A DNA stretch of 64,000 nucleotides from Manis javanica (GCF_040802235.1 NC_133158.1:41048001-41112000); one strand, 5' to 3'; positions 35,501 to 46,420 are shown, numbered from the stretch's first letter. Notes: generated from the sequence alone by a model not told the origin. Numbers and translations: made by a program.

Positions 35501-36404
35501 AACCATTAAACTCTTGGAAAAAAACATAGTCAAAAACCTCTTAGACATAAACATGAGTGACCTCTTCTTGAACATATCTCCCCGGGCAAGGAAAACAACA
35601 GCAAAAATGAGCAAGTGGGACTACATTAAGCTGAAAAGCTTCTGTACAGTGAAAGACACCATCAATAGAACAAAAAGGAACACTACAGTATGGGAGAATA
35701 TATTTGAAAATGACAGATCCGATAAAGGCTTGACGTCCAGAATATATAAAGAGCTCACATGCCTCAACAAACAAAAAACAGATAACCCAATTAAAAAATG
35801 GGCAGAGGAACTGAACAGACAGTTCTCCAAAAAAGAAATACAGATGGCCAAGAGACACATGAAAAGATGCTCCACATCGCTAATTATCAGAGAAATGCAA
35901 ATTAAAACTACAATGAGGTATCACCTCACACCAGTAAGGATAGCTGTAATCCAAAAGACAAACAACAACAAATGTTGGCGAGGCTGTGGAGAAAGGGGAA
36001 CCCTCCTATACTGCTGGTGGGAATGTAAATTAGTTCAACCATTGTGGAAAGCAGTATGGAGGTTCATCAAAATGCTCAAAACAGACCTACCATTTGACCC
36101 AGGAATTCCACTCCTAGGAATTTACCCTAAGAACGCAGCAATCAAGTTTGAGAAAGACAGATGCACCCCTATGTTTATCGCAGCACTATTTACAATAGCC
36201 AAGAATTGGAAGCAACCTAAATGTCCATCGGTAGATGAATGGATAAAGAAGATGTGGTACATATACACAATGGAATACTACTCAGCCATAAGAAGTGGAA
36301 AAATCCAACCATTTGAAGCAACATGGATGGAGCTGGAGAGTATTATGCTCAGTGAAATAAGCCAAGCGGAGAAAGAGAAATACCAAATGATTTCACTCAT
36401 CTGA
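32589..36404 (+). CDS. L1 ORF2 protein, endonuclease/reverse transcriptase, intact frame
   Basis: An open frame of 1271 codons from ATG 32589 to TGA 36402-36404; the frame also continues upstream to a TTG at 32562, but the ATG fits the family start. The N-terminal endonuclease has the catalytic-type motifs NVNGLN (N13), QETHL (E42), GDFNTP and SDH. The reverse transcriptase carries [25 protein letters not shown] and the palm FADD at residues 699-702. The C-terminal Cys-rich segment reads CWRGC (C1129, C1133), then Y1141 and C1146, where L1 proteins normally have C-x3-C-x7-H-x4-C, so the histidine position is tyrosine. The end ([16 protein letters not shown]) is normal. In L1s this enzyme nicks target DNA and primes reverse transcription. 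Length matches the family (about 1275), with no stop or frameshift. Confidence 0.96.
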   Translation: MTISTYLSIVTLNVNGLNAPIKRHRVIEWIKKQDPSICCLQETHLKPKDKHRLKVKGWKNIFQANNSEKKAGVAVLISEKIDFKTKKVTRDKEGYYIMIKGSVQQEDITILNIYAPNTGAPAYVKQILTELKREIDCNAFIVGDFNTPLTPKDRSTGQKISKDTQALNNTLEQMDLIDIYRTLHPKATGYTFFSSAHGTFSRIDHILAHKKSLSKFQNIEILPTNFSDHKGMKVEINSTKKTKRLTNTWRLKNMLLNNQWINEQIKIEIKEYIETNDNNNTKPQLLWDAAKAVLRGKYIAIQAHLKKEEQSQMNSLTSQLLKLEKEEQMRPKVSRRRDIIKIREEINKIEKNKTIAKINETKSWFFEKINKIDKPLAQLIKRKRESTQINIIRNENAKITTDSTEIQRIIKDYYENLYANKLENLEEMDNFLEKYNLPRLTKEETQKLNKPITSKEIETVIKKLPKNKIPGPDGFTSEFYQTHREDIIPILLKVFHKIEEEGILPNSFYEANITLIPKPGKDPTKKENYTPISLMNIDAKILNKILANRIQQYIKRIIHHDQVGFIPGMQGWYNIQKSINIIHHINKKKDKNHMIISIDAEKAFDKIQHPFMIKTLSKMGIEGKYLNIIKAIYDKPTASIILNSEKLKAFPLRSGTRQGCPLSPLLFNIVLEVLATAIRQNKEIQGIQIGKEEVKLSLFADDMILYIKNPKDSTPKLLELISEYSKVAGYKINTKKSVSFLYTNNESIEREIRKTIPFTIASKRIKYLGINLTKEVKDLYSENYKSLLREIKGDTNKWKLIPCSWLGSINIVKMAILPKAIYRFDAIPLKLPATFFNELEQIIQKFIWKHQRPRIAKAILKKKNKVGGISLPNFKLYYKAIVIKTIWYWHKNRATDQWNRLETPEINPNIYGQLIFDKGAMDIQWQNDSLFNRWCWQNWTATCRRMKLDHCLTPYTKVNSKWIKDLNVSHETIKLLEKNIVKNLLDINMSDLFLNISPRARKTTAKMSKWDYIKLKSFCTVKDTINRTKRNTTVWENIFENDRSDKGLTSRIYKELTCLNKQKTDNPIKKWAEELNRQFSKKEIQMAKRHMKRCSTSLIIREMQIKTTMRYHLTPVRIAVIQKTNNNKCWRGCGERGTLLYCWWECKLVQPLWKAVWRFIKMLKTDLPFDPGIPLLGIYPKNAAIKFEKDRCTPMFIAALFTIAKNWKQPKCPSVDEWIKKMWYIYTMEYYSAIRSGKIQPFEATWMELESIMLSEISQAEKEKYQMISLI

Positions 36405-36784
36405 GGAGTATAGGAACAAAGGAAAAACTGAAGGAACAATACAGCAGCGGAATTACAGAACCCAAAAATGGACTAACAGGTACCAAAGGGAAAGGAACTG
36501 GGGAGGATGGGTGGGCAGGGAGGGATGGGGGGGGAAGAAGAAGGGGGGTATTAAGATTAGCATGCATGGGGGGGAGGGAGAAAGGGGAGGGTGGGCTGCA
36601 CAACACAGAGAGGACAAGTAGTGACTCTACAACATTTTGCTAAGCTGATGGACAGTAACCGTAATGTGGTTGTTAGGGGGGACCTGATATAGGGGAGAGC
36701 ATAGTAAACATAGTATTCTTCATGTAAGGGTAGATTAAAAATTTAAAAAAAAAAAAAAAAAAAGAAAGAAAGAAAGAAAGAAAA
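36405..36784 (+). other. L1 element C 3' UTR, purine tract and A tail
   Basis: Directly after ORF2. A G-rich purine tract at about 36495-36600 contains several runs of four to eight G, as is usual in L1 3' UTRs. An A run at about 36745-36763 then grades into (AAAG)n to 36784. Confidence 0.85.
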
Positions 36785-36948
36785 GGGGATTACTCGTTAA
36801 CAGGATAAAACTATTGGTAAATCAAAGATCAACGCATGCTTTAAATATCCTTAATGTTGATCACTTAAAGGGTGTCAGATGATCAGCTATGGAGGTACTC
36901 TTTTCTGATAATATTCCTTTCTCTTAATTAAAAAAAAAAAAAAAAAAA
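36785..36948 (+). other. Segment between two A tracts (possible 3' transduction or part of the next retroposon)
   Basis: About 145 bp of unassigned sequence starting 'ggggattactcgttaac' lies between the L1 tail and a 19-base A tract at 36930-36948. Two A tracts flanking a short unique segment is the pattern of an L1 3' transduction. Alternatively it belongs to the 5' part of the LTR/env retroposon that follows. Confidence 0.4.
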
Positions 36949-37186
36949 GCAGTTACTGTGTGCTGACCTCCAATGAGTTCTGCACAGTGGTATAGAGGGC
37001 ATGTCAAAGTGTGGGCAAAGGGTCTGTTTGTTTCTACGCAGAAGATCAAGGCCTAGCTTGGATACCCAGAAAATGAAATAAGATACGATATGAGGAGGAG
37101 CTTCCGGCATCAGCACTCTCTGGAGGACTCGTGCCGGGGGATGATCATCAAAAAGCCTCCCCAGGGATCCGGACGATGCTGCGGTT

Positions 37187-37628
37187 GTGGCTGCATCCAG
37201 CCCACCGTCTCCTGGACTTGCCATAAGAAGGAGGAGGGAGATGTCTAGGCTGGCATGTGCATACAGTGAGACAACGAATTTGACTGGATCTGTACTGTTG
37301 GAACTCAACCAGGAGTTGGGAGGGGTGCAAGTTGTAGCACCCCAAAATCTCATGACTATAGACTATCTATGGTTAAAAGAACATATGGGATGTGAACAGA
37401 TCCCAGAAATGGGCTGCTTTAATTTGTCTGATGGTTCAAGTACAGTTGGAAAATATCCATCATATTATAGATAAATTTTCACAAATGCCTAGGGTGCCTA
37501 AATGGTTTTCTTGGCTTCACTGGAGACGGCTGGTAATTATAGATTTGCTTTGTTTATGTCACCGTATTCCTATTATGTTAATATGTGTGTGCAAATTAGT
37601 TAGTAGTTTAAAACCTATACATACTTAA
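37187..37628 (+). pseudogene. Endogenous retroviral envelope transmembrane-region remnant
   Basis: Two overlapping frames suggest the end of a retroviral TM subunit. The first (ending about 37472) contains VVAPQNLMTIDYLWLKEH and a short Cys-containing segment ending in a stop. The second (about 37440-37628) has a tryptophan-rich WFSWLHW motif before a hydrophobic, membrane-anchor-like stretch. The frame changes between the two, so no functional envelope product is encoded. The family (a betaretrovirus-like type is my guess) cannot be fixed by eye. Confidence 0.5.
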
Positions 37629-38262
37629 GGTACTATACAAGAAGATATGTCAAAGAAATAATCAATCCTCCCAAGTTTCCTTCATATGCTACATCTATAG
37701 CTTTTCTTCTTCCTTCCTAATTACAAACCTTAAATAGAATTCGTGCCTCATATCGAATTTACCGAGTATCATAATTCCTCCAGGTGGTAAAGATACCTCG
37801 AGACAAGTGCTGGGCATAGAAGCCACAGGGCATAAATCTGCAAAGAAGTAAAAAGCTAACCTTTGCAAACAATATGGCTTCTCTCTCACTTACCAACTTT
37901 ACATTTCCCTGTATGGCCCCGGAAGATGACTGGTTAGCCAGAGACGGGTAAGATTCCTCAAGGGAGGAACAACCTAAGACAGGCACAGTCGCAGGGGGGC
38001 CATCAGGTGAGAATTTGGGGATCAACAGAGGTGAGGCTCAGAACCTCACCCCCCCTGCTTTGAGAGAAATCTTCTGCATCCGTGGATGTCTTGCTGCCCT
38101 TGTCTAGCCTGGATTAATACTTAGTCCATAGGCACACACCTGATCATCTGATCATCTACATTTGCCTTCTTACAGCACTAAACTATGTTTTCTACCTTTA
38201 TCTTGCATCTACCTACCACTTCAGCATTTTATTAAAAATAAAAATAATAATAAAAGGAGAAA

Positions 38263-38585
38263 TGTGGGATCAACATATAAATCAAGTACAAAAATCAAAT
38301 GAATATTCATATTTGACCTGATGGTTTATAGGTCATATTGCATGATCAAAACCGAAAGTTTCTGTGATGAATGCCCTTGTACTGTTCACCATGTAAGAAT
38401 TTATTCACTCTGTAAGAATTCGTTCACCATGTAAGAACTTGTTCGTTATGCTTCAGAAGATTGGAGACTGACGAGAATTAGGCTTGAGATGGATTAATGA
38501 TTGTACATTGAGCATTGACCCCCCTATACTGAATTTTATTGTTGTTAACAACCATTTGATCAATAAATATGAGAGATGCCCTCTC
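38263..38585 (+). mobile_element. 3' LTR (U3-R) of the retroposed element
   Basis: Starts with TG immediately after a purine tract and carries a 19-bp motif in three tandem copies (38384-38402, 38403-38421, 38422-38440). AATAAA is at 38562-38567, and the LTR stops at 38585 where the A tail begins. The lack of any U5 sequence supports copying from processed RNA. Confidence 0.65.
38384..38440 (+). repeat. Three tandem 19-bp repeats within the LTR
   Basis: Copies begin 'gttcaccatgtaagaa', 'attcactctgtaagaa' and 'gttcaccatgtaagaa'. A further partial copy ('gttcgttatg') may follow. Short U3 repeats of this sort often hold transcription-factor sites. Confidence 0.8.
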
Positions 38586-38683
38586 AAAAAAAAAAAAAAA
38601 AAAAAAAAAAGACAATTTAACAGTATCTTTTAGAGAATAATTTTATTTTTAATATAACACCTTTTACTTAAAAAAAAAAAAAA

Positions 38684-39655
38684 TGCTTAATAAAACAGGA
38701 ATTGATGGTTTCTTCCTTAATATGGCAGCATATATAACATTATACTCACATAAATATCAGCCCAAAAGTCAACATCATACTTAATGAGGAAACAGGAGTT
38801 ATCTCCATTGAAGTCAGAAACAAAACAGGAATCCCCAATACCATATTACTATTTAACATGACACGAGATACTGGCCAGTGCAATTAGACAAGAGAAAGAA
38901 ATTGGAAGCATGAAAACTATCACTATTTTGCAGATTAGATGACTGATAAAGAATCCAACTTCAATGAGCACAAATTAGAAGAGAATTTAGTAGGTTTCTT
39001 ACAATATTAAAATTAATATACAGAAATCAATAGACTTCCTATATGTTTATAGCAATTGATAGTAATGTGTGTGTACCATATAGAAGATCTGAGAGAGGGG
39101 ACCCCACAACAGCAACAACAATAAGGAAAAGGTAAAATATCTAGGAATAAATGCCACAAGTACCGTGTAAAACATATAAGAGGAAAACCTTCAATTCTGC
39201 AAAGTTAACTTGCACAGATGAAAACACAGACCGTGCTTTTGGCTGGAATGACTCAACATCATGGATATGCCAACTCTTCCTAAACTGATTCTAAATTTAA
39301 TGCAATGCTTATAATAAAAAGTACCAACAGGCTTACTTATTCTCTAATTAGAAAAGCTGAGTTTGAAAATGATATGAAAAATAAACAAAAAAGAACAGCC
39401 AGGAAATTCTGCAAGGAAGAGTTGTGATCAAACCCCACTAGGCGTTAAGGCCTCTATGAAGCCTTAACAACCCAAGCCCAGTGGTATGGATCGTGTGCTG
39501 CCAACGGACCAGGGGGACAAAATGAGCAGATCAGAATAGACCCAAATATGTATGAGGATTTTGTATGTGATAAAGTTGGAATTCCAAGTTGAAAGGTATA
39601 AAATGGTCTTACATGAAAATCTTTGGGAAGTATTAAGAGAAACCATGACTGAGGG
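38684..39655 (+). mobile_element. Ancient L1 ORF2 region, right part (resumes after the nested insertions)
   Basis: Decayed ORF2 text resumes at 'cttaataaaacaggaattg', corresponding to about 34434 of the young L1. It continues through 'ccagtgcaattagacaaga' and 'aaatcaatagacttcc' blocks to about 39655. Relative to the left part ending at 29905, roughly 200 bp of ORF2 is missing. A stretch of about 75 bp with an A tract (38611-38683) precedes it and is not explained. Confidence 0.7.
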
Positions 39656-39814
39656 ACATTGAACAAAGAGATATAAATTGCATTTCTGTTCTTTTTACAA
39701 CTGTTTTCAGTCGGGCTGAATTCCTGTTCACTTGCTGGCCTGCTGCCGTGTGCTGCCCCCACCACCCAGGCTGATTTTTGACTCTGCATGGCAGAGTGGT
39801 TCTGATTTTAAAAA

Positions 39815-39945
39815 TGCTGTCTGTTAATATTTACTAATGTACTTACTGTGCTCGGGGATTTACATATATTTATCTCAGTGAATCACAGCCACTGACATGA
39901 TAGACCTCATTCCCATTTTATTGCTATGGATCTGAATGTGCTTAT
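39815..39945 (-). mobile_element. MIR-like relic
   Basis: Diverged MIR-type text ('atttacatatatttatctc', 'acctcattcccattttat') interrupting the ancient L1. Orientation is uncertain. Confidence 0.4.
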
Positions 39946-39989
39946 CAAACAGAAAATCCTAATCTTCAAGGGCTTCAGGAAGGCTTATC

Positions 39990-40424
39990 AGATATTTGAA
40001 AGAGAGTCATCATAAAGACAGACATTTACTAAACTATGTTGGGACAACTATGTACCCAACTGGAAAAAGATCAGGTTAAATCCACACATCACACCCCACA
40101 CCAGAATACAGTGAAGGGAGAAAAAAGATTTACTTGTGGAAAGTGAAACTATGAAATTATTAGGAGAAAACACAATGACTTCCTTTATAACCCTGGTTGG
40201 AGAGGGTCTTTCTAATATGTGTCAAAGTCCAGAGATGAAAGAATAAAAGATAATGAATTTGTGTAAAAATAAAAAACACATGCCTGGAAAAAATATAAGC
40301 AAAGTCAAAAGATAAAGGGCAAGCTGAAAAAAAAGGGGGGGGTTTACTCTTAATATATAATATATAAAGAGCTCCTAAAAATCAAGAAGAAAAAGAATAA
40401 CCTAATAAAAATAGGTAAAGACCC
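39990..40424 (+). mobile_element. Ancient L1 ORF2, further downstream segment
   Basis: A-rich decayed ORF2 text: 'ggaaaaagatcaggttaa', 'gaaattattaggagaaaac' and 'agctcctaaaaatcaag'. It continues the ancient L1 seen at 38684. Confidence 0.6.
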
Positions 40425-41025
40425 AAACCCCTCCCTGCTCAGAGAGTAGCAGCGTCCCCACAACTTCTATGCAATTTGGCTACAAATCAAGGTTCCCACG
40501 ACCCCCTCCCTGGGTTAATGAGTTATCTAGAGCAGCTCACAGAATTCTGGGGAACATACCCCTACGTTTACCAGTTTATGATATGATAAAGGATGCAGGT
40601 GAACAGCCAGGTGAGGACAATCCCAGGGTGAGGTCCGGGAGGGTCCCGAGTGCAGGAGCTTCTGTCCCTGTGGGGCTGGGGTGCAGCACCCTTTGATATG
40701 AGGATGTGCTCACCTACTGGGAGCTCTGGGAACCCCTCACTACTGGAGCTTTAGAGAGCCTTCCTCACTAGGCAGGCTCGAGCCCCTCTCCCTTCTCCCC
40801 TCTCCAGAGGATAAGGTGGGGCTGAAAGGTTGAGTTTCTAATCCTGGTACAGTCATTCTGGGGACCACCCCCCATCCGGGAGCCTACCCAGGGCCGCCTC
40901 CTTAGAACCAAAGACTCTCCTAGGGCTCTTATCACTTAGGAATTTAAGGGGAACTCAGGAGCCCTGTGCTGGGGGCCCGGGGCAGACACCAGTATGTATG
41001 TATATGTATTCTTATCTCACACCAT
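40425..41025 (-). mobile_element. ERVL-type LTR (MLT2-like), antisense
   Basis: Read on the minus strand, the LTR begins near 41025 (TGGTGTGAGATAAGAATAC). It contains the complement of 'ctagagcagctcacag', 'ggatgcaggtgaacagcc' and 'gaggtccgggagggtcc', and ends near 40430. The layout matches LTRs of the mammalian ERVL group; the exact subfamily is not certain. Confidence 0.55.
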
Positions 41026-44000
41026 CAGATTTGCAAAAAGCCAGGTTTGACGATGGGATGGGTGAGGCTGTGGGACAGGCCTCGAGGAGGCTGGTAGAAG
41101 GATAAAGCACAGCCACCCCGTGGTGCAGGGCAGGCATCCACCAGGGTCGCTGATCTGGGTAGCCCTGGAGCCCACCCGGGCACAGGGGGCGGGCAGGCAG
41201 GGCAGGCGGGCGACTCCTCGTGCAAGGCTGTGGAGCAGGAGTCTTGCCTCCTCAGAACAAGTGGGGGCATATTTCAACCTGGATCATTTGGGAGCCCTCC
41301 AGGGAAGGGAGTGATTTTTCCTACCTGAATTTAGGCATCAGGGCATCCTAACTAGATGGAGTCATATGGGCCTGAGGCTATTAGAATAAAGAGGTGTCTT
41401 AAGGGCTTTCTTTAGAATCAGGCAGGCCCTTGCCATGGGAGCCCACCAATGCCCCTGGCAGAGAGGTTGCAGTAACTGTAGCCTTTCTGGGGCATCTGTC
41501 ATTTACCCTGGAGCATCCTGGGTATGGAGGCCGCATCCCCAGCACTGGGCCAGCCGTGTGCTCAGGTCCCACCTCTGCCTTTGGAGGCTCAGCCCTGAGG
41601 CTCTTGCTCATAAAGCCCTTAAGCGCTGCTGTGGTTTGGCAGCAGGGGTGGTGGGAGAGGCTGGAACAGAGCCTAACTAGCTCCACTTTGAAACAAATGG
41701 AGAAGTCCCTGCAGCCATTTCCTCTAAGCAGACCTTCTGAGCATCAGAGATTTCACCTGGGGCGCTTGGCCAGCCCAGGAAGGACCTCCATTCCTGAGGC
41801 AGCTGGGAGCACACAGCCTCCATGGGGCTGCAGGGCTGCCTCCAGCCTGGGACCAACTGCCAGCTCCTCCTGTCTCCACGAGACCCCACTAAAACCTTTC
41901 ACTCTGAGCAGCACCTCAGAGATGGTCTTGGGACGCCACCTTCCCAGGCTGCCCACCTTCTGAACAAAACAACCTTCCCTCTCCACTGGCACTCACCTCT
42001 CGTGGCTTGGCCTTTTGAGTGACAAGCAGCTGAACTCGGGTTCAGAACCAGGCTCTGGCCCAGTAACAGTGACACTCCCAAAACACAGGTGCCAAGATGT
42101 GTGGCCTGTTCCAGATATCCCCAAGCCACCCAGTCACGGCCTCCATCACAGATGCCGGAAAGCCAAGCGCACACACGCCCAGGACCCTTTGGCCTGGGCT
42201 GGCTCAGGACAATGTGCTGGCCGGTGATGGGCGGGTGGTCATCTCCCAGCCAGATGCTGGCCCTGCCCTTGTCAGGCTGCCGAGCCAGGTCAGCACGGAC
42301 CAGCTCCCAAGTCTACTCCAGGGAGAACACCACACCCGCCTCACTTAGGCCACGTTGGCAGGATTTCCTGCTGCCTGCAGCTAATGCTGCCAGTCCTGCA
42401 CCCCTGAGTGTGGGCTGAGAGAGGGGCCCACCCCTCAGGCTGGATAGAGGCCCTGCGATGTGATGACTAGGCACCCACTGGGCTCAGGGTGCAAAGCTGG
42501 GCTCGCTGGGGCCCTGAGGTAACAGCGGGGTGTTCTTGGCTGAGCCAGTCCCAGCAGAGTCCCGCAGAGGACGGCTGGGCTCCAAGGGGCTGCTCTTAAA
42601 GCCGCGGAGGGCCGAGAGGCAGCTCCCCGCTGAGCGGGCCTGGTGGGGCCTGTGCTCTGAGTCCACTCTGCATCCCATAATCTGGGGCCTTGTAGGGTCA
42701 CAGAAGCAGCCTGAGTGGAGGCTGGTATGAGCTGGGGTCAGCTGGAAGGCAGAAAAAGGGGAACCCGGCTGCGGGGGTAACTGCTGCTCTTTAGGGTGTT
42801 TGAGCAGGACTCCGGCCAAATGGCAGCCTTGGCCCTCACAGCTGCGACCAGGCCTGGCGCCCATGGCAGGTGTGGATCCTGAAGCCCACTAGGCAGAAAA
42901 GCTAAGAAAAAGCAAGCGAACCTGTGACGGAGCTTGGGGGTGGTGGGTGGCAAAGGGAAGTAGGGGTGAGACCGAAGCACACGCTAATTCCAGGGCTCCC
43001 TGGGCCGGAGACAGACCTCAGGGATCGATCCTCTTAGCACCGCCGAGCTGGCGGGAGCCGGGGTCATGCATTTTTAAGCGGCCATTAGTCGGGGCCACCG
43101 TCTAAATGGGTTGTGCGGCCACGGAGGCTCCATCTGGGTGGCAGGAAGGCCCTGGGGCAGCTGCAGGATGTGGTTCCACCTCTAGCATCATAGTCTCTGG
43201 GCAGGACCCTGATGCTGCTCTGAGATCACGTCCCCAGGGGACTTCTCAGTAAGTGCTGGGAAAACGATCATCAGCATATCAGTGAGTGACACACGGGGCC
43301 TGGGATGCGGTTGAGTCCCTGAAAGATACTTAGCCTTAGTTTCTGAATAATGAATCTCATTCCCGACAAGTTTGTTCATTCTTAAGTCTGCATTTTTAAA
43401 GTACACGAGGCCACCTCTCGTTTATTCAAGGTCCCCTATTTGAACAGAGCTTTAAGGATGAGACGGTCCTCTGATTTAAATGAAAATGGCTTCAGGTCAG
43501 TGGTTTCAGACAGAGCACTGACAGGTGTGTCCCGCTATTTCTCAGACTCTGCCCCTGGTGGTCAGTCACCCTACCTGCAGTCAGACTGCTGGGAATCGGG
43601 CCCAGGATGTGATTGTCAGTGGGATGACTTACCAGCCAACTTTGCCCACGACTGAGGGGTTCCCCAGGACATGGCTAAAACCAGGACTGTCTCAGGAAAA
43701 CTGGGCTCTTTGGGGGCCTTAATCATAAAAGAGACAGAGCTGCAGGAGAGAGATCTCCCAGGCTGAGGACAAGACCCTAACAGGAGTAAGTGGGCCCCCT
43801 GAGACTCAGAGGGCATGGGGGCGGGGGGAAGGTTTTACTAGACAAGCCTGAGAATCTTGAGCTCCAAATTATCCTGGCCTCTGGGCCAGCAGAGCAGCCC
43901 CCCTCTCTCTTATGAGGGAGAACATGCTTCTTACCTAGAGATCTGCAGAGACCCCAGCTGGTCAGATGTCTCACAAGATTCTGCTCACTTCCAGAATGGC

Positions 44001-44439
44001 AACTGGAGCCAGGCCTCACCTCACCTGAGCCTGTTCACTGAGGGCCTGGCTAAAACTGGGAGGGGTCAGCAGGGGGCCAGACCAGGTGGGGGAGGGTGCA
44101 GAGTGCAAGGCTGACAGGGTAGGAGGCTATTGGTCTGGAAGCCCTGGCCAGAGTTCTGGGTTGCTAATGTCCTGGGAAGGTTTCTGGGGTCTGCAGAGGC
44201 CCCAAATGGCCACAGCAATGACCTGCACAAGTGGAGGTGCCAGACAGTCTTCGCAGGTGTTGGGGAGGGCCCAGAAGGCTCAGGGAGGATGGGCAGAGGG
44301 CCAAGTGTTCATTATGTGAGGTCTTTCTGTCCTAGAGAAGTCTGAGGTTGTCCAAGCATGACCCCCACATGAGGGCTGTGCTAGCATGGGGCACTGCCAG
44401 CACGGGCGTCTCACCTGATGGTTTCAGCCCTGGCCAAGT
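41026..44439. other. GC-rich intergenic sequence, no gene recognised
   Basis: Overlapping open frames occur on both strands (longest 177 codons, 41430-41963 plus). None has recognisable domains, and their density is as expected for this base composition. No repeat was recognised with confidence. Confidence 0.45.
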
Positions 44440-44765
44440 TCACTGTGGATTCAGTGAGACTGAGAAATGACAAAGGAACGTTCTTGGGGTAAAAGGGTTT
44501 ATACCTGGCTTTATTCTCCCAGCAGCAGGTCGAGCACTAGACTCACATCTGCATCCAGACCCTGCAGGTCTGTAATCCACCTCCATCTCTGCCGGAGACT
44601 ATGATGGCGGAGGTGTAACCACATCCTGCAGCCCTGAGCAGAGCTCCTTACATAGTGACTCAGTCAGCAATAGCTCATTGCCCACAGGTGAGGAAGCAGT
44701 AGCCTAGCAGTAGGCCAATTACATCATCAAGTAGTTTAGGATCAGGTGAGGATCCTGGCCATAGG
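44440..44765 (-). mobile_element. LTR-like segment, antisense, with AATAAA
   Basis: The minus-strand reading has a promoter/polyadenylation layout typical of an LTR. 'gggagaataaagccagg' (about 44508-44524) provides AATAAA, followed by 'ataaacccttttacccc'. Upstream are GC-mixed sequences with several short motifs. Boundaries are approximate and no internal sequence is adjacent in the same orientation. Confidence 0.4.
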
Positions 44766-45189
44766 AACTTCCATTTTCCCCACAGTGGGGAAGCTTGGTG
44801 GCTGCCCTCCATGGGCTGGTGTGGTAAAGGATGCTTCCATGAAACTGGGCTCACTAGCGTCAGTGGAAATGGCCCCAAAGAAGAGTCACAGCTCAGGGCC
44901 CAGGGTTTTGGAGTTGCTACCACACCTTACGTATTAGAGAACAAAACGCTGTTTGAGGAGCAGCTCCTGGTCTGCTTCCGGGTTACAGCATGTACTGACA
45001 GCCTTATGGAGGAATAGCATGCATGACAGGAACTGTCAGGAAAGACTGATGCAGCCTTGTGAGGGTCTTCTTCTCAAGCTGCTGGGGAGTAGAGGGGGAA
45101 CTGACGACAGAAGACCCCATCAACACTGGAGGGGCAGTGAGTCATCATTACTGGAGTTGCCATCAATTCCAGCCAGGGGCCCACCCTCC

Positions 45190-45870
45190 CCGCCCACATT
45201 CCTGTGTCAGCTTTGCTATATGGGGGCTCCTGTAGCATCAGGTCTGCCGACAGGGGCACTCACAACCATAGCCTCAGATCAAGGGGCTCATTTCATAGCA
45301 AGAGTCATGCCCAGAGGAACCCCTGGTCCATCACATGTTGCCACACCACCCAGAGCAGCCAGCCTTGTAAAATCGCCCAAAGGTCAGCAGAAGCTGTGGG
45401 TTGGGGTGTCAAACTCCAGGATGCATAGGTTTGTCTGACCAACAACTCAGTTGAGTAGTGCAATGTCCCCCAATAATCAGAATATACAATCTGGACACAA
45501 AGGAGTGGAAGGAGCATTGGCACCCTCACTGTCAATCCCAGAAACCCACAGGCAGAACCGGTGCTTCTCATCTTTGAAGCCTTAGACTCCATTGGATGGG
45601 GGCTTCTGGCCTTGGGGGAGTGTAGTAGAGGCTTCTGCTGGGGATAAACCATGTGTTGCACTGAAATGAAGTTGTGATGACCTCCTGGTCACTGAGCTCT
45701 TTAGGCCAGTGGCCTAGTGACCGAAGAGGAGCTACTCTGCCGAGGGGTCACCCACCCTGGTTGTGCAGGGTGCACAGTGGGCGGGGCTGTCACTGGGGCA
45801 CCTCTGGTGCTCAGACATTCTGCCATGACAGTGTGCATGACACGCCTCAGGTGCTGAGAGAACCAAACGC
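45190..45870 (+). pseudogene. ERV1-type pol (integrase region) remnant
   Basis: A plus-strand frame contains TTIASDQGAHFIA, the core of a retroviral integrase DDE domain around the second catalytic Asp. Blocks near 45335-45365 (a degenerate HHPE-type segment) and 45385-45430 follow in the order expected for the rest of integrase. Frame changes and short deletions disrupt it throughout, so no protein is encoded. Similarity was judged by eye. Confidence 0.45.
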
Positions 45871-46189
45871 ATAAGCAAAGAGCATGATTCAGTATGGAAA
45901 GGAAAGGCACAATTTTTAAAAATGGGGAAAAATGGAGATTAAGAGTGGGGAGTTTAAAGAGGTAAGATGCAGCTGCTAAGAGAATTTGTCAACTACAAAA
46001 GATACAAGAACTTTCCCAGAATTCCCAGAGCGTAGCACAGAGACACAGATGGGACCCAGGAGCGAGGTCTGAGACGCGAGCTGGAAGAAGCAGTCATGAC
46101 ACCCACCTGCCTGCAGGTGTGGAGAAGAAGAGGGAACTGGGCAGAGGCAGAATGCAAAGAGATGAAACCTGAGAGATTTCTAGAACTGA

Positions 46190-46420
46190 AAAGAGACTGT
46201 ATTCTCAGATTCAGGCAGCAAAACAAATTTCAAGACAGATGAAAAGAAATCCATGCTTAGGCACATTGTAGTTCAGGCCACCAAAGGGAGAATTTCAAAT
46301 CAGACAGAGAGAAAAGGCAGATTACTAACGGGGGATCAGCAGACTTCCCAGCAAGAAACGTGGAAAATGTCTTAAAAGTATGGAGAGAAAGGAGTGTCAG
46401 CCTGTACTTAATTATTCACA
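46190..46420 (+). mobile_element. Ancient L1 ORF1 3' fragment
   Basis: Old ORF1 text: 'ccatgcttaggcacattg', 'cagagagaaaaggcagatt', 'cagcagacttcccagca' and 'agaaaggagtgtcagcctg'. Short and heavily diverged. Confidence 0.5.

Larger units (their letters stand above)
29906..36784 (+). mobile_element. Young, nearly full-length LINE-1 (element C)
   Basis: A complete L1 architecture on the plus strand. The 5' end is at about 29906 with the conserved L1 opening. A 1.6-kb 5' UTR is built largely from tandem monomers. ORF1 is at 31505-32394 (one frameshift), followed by a 194-nt spacer and an uninterrupted ORF2 at 32589-36404. The G-rich 3' UTR is followed by an A tail (about 36745-36763) that continues as an AAAG microsatellite to 36784. 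Length is about 6.9 kb. A single ORF1 lesion and a fully open ORF2 point to a recent insertion. No convincing target-site duplication was found. It lies intergenic, antisense to TRAPPC10 and AGPAT3. Confidence 0.97.
36949..38610 (+). mobile_element. Retroposed LTR-element transcript: env tail plus 3' LTR plus poly(A)
   Basis: About 1.64 kb ending in 25 A (38586-38610). Within it are degenerate frames resembling a retroviral transmembrane envelope tail (37187-37628) and about 620 bp of unassigned sequence. A purine-rich tract (38252-38262) precedes a 3' LTR starting TGTGGGATC at 38263. The LTR contains AATAAA at 38562-38567, and the A tail begins 18 nt later. The A run in place of U5 shows that a polyadenylated RNA was reverse-transcribed by L1 machinery rather than integrated as a provirus. 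The 5' boundary is uncertain. Confidence 0.65.

Noticed and set aside
36764..36784. (AAAG)n microsatellite as an independent repeat
   Set aside because: It is the variable end of the L1 poly(A) tail.
29858..36800. Target-site duplication of the young L1
   Set aside because: The sequence before 29906 ('aaatattagca') does not recur after 36784 or after 38610, so no duplication could be supported.
41430..41963. 177-codon plus-strand frame
   Set aside because: Multiple overlapping frames on both strands at the same place and no recognisable domain. Consistent with chance in GC-rich sequence.
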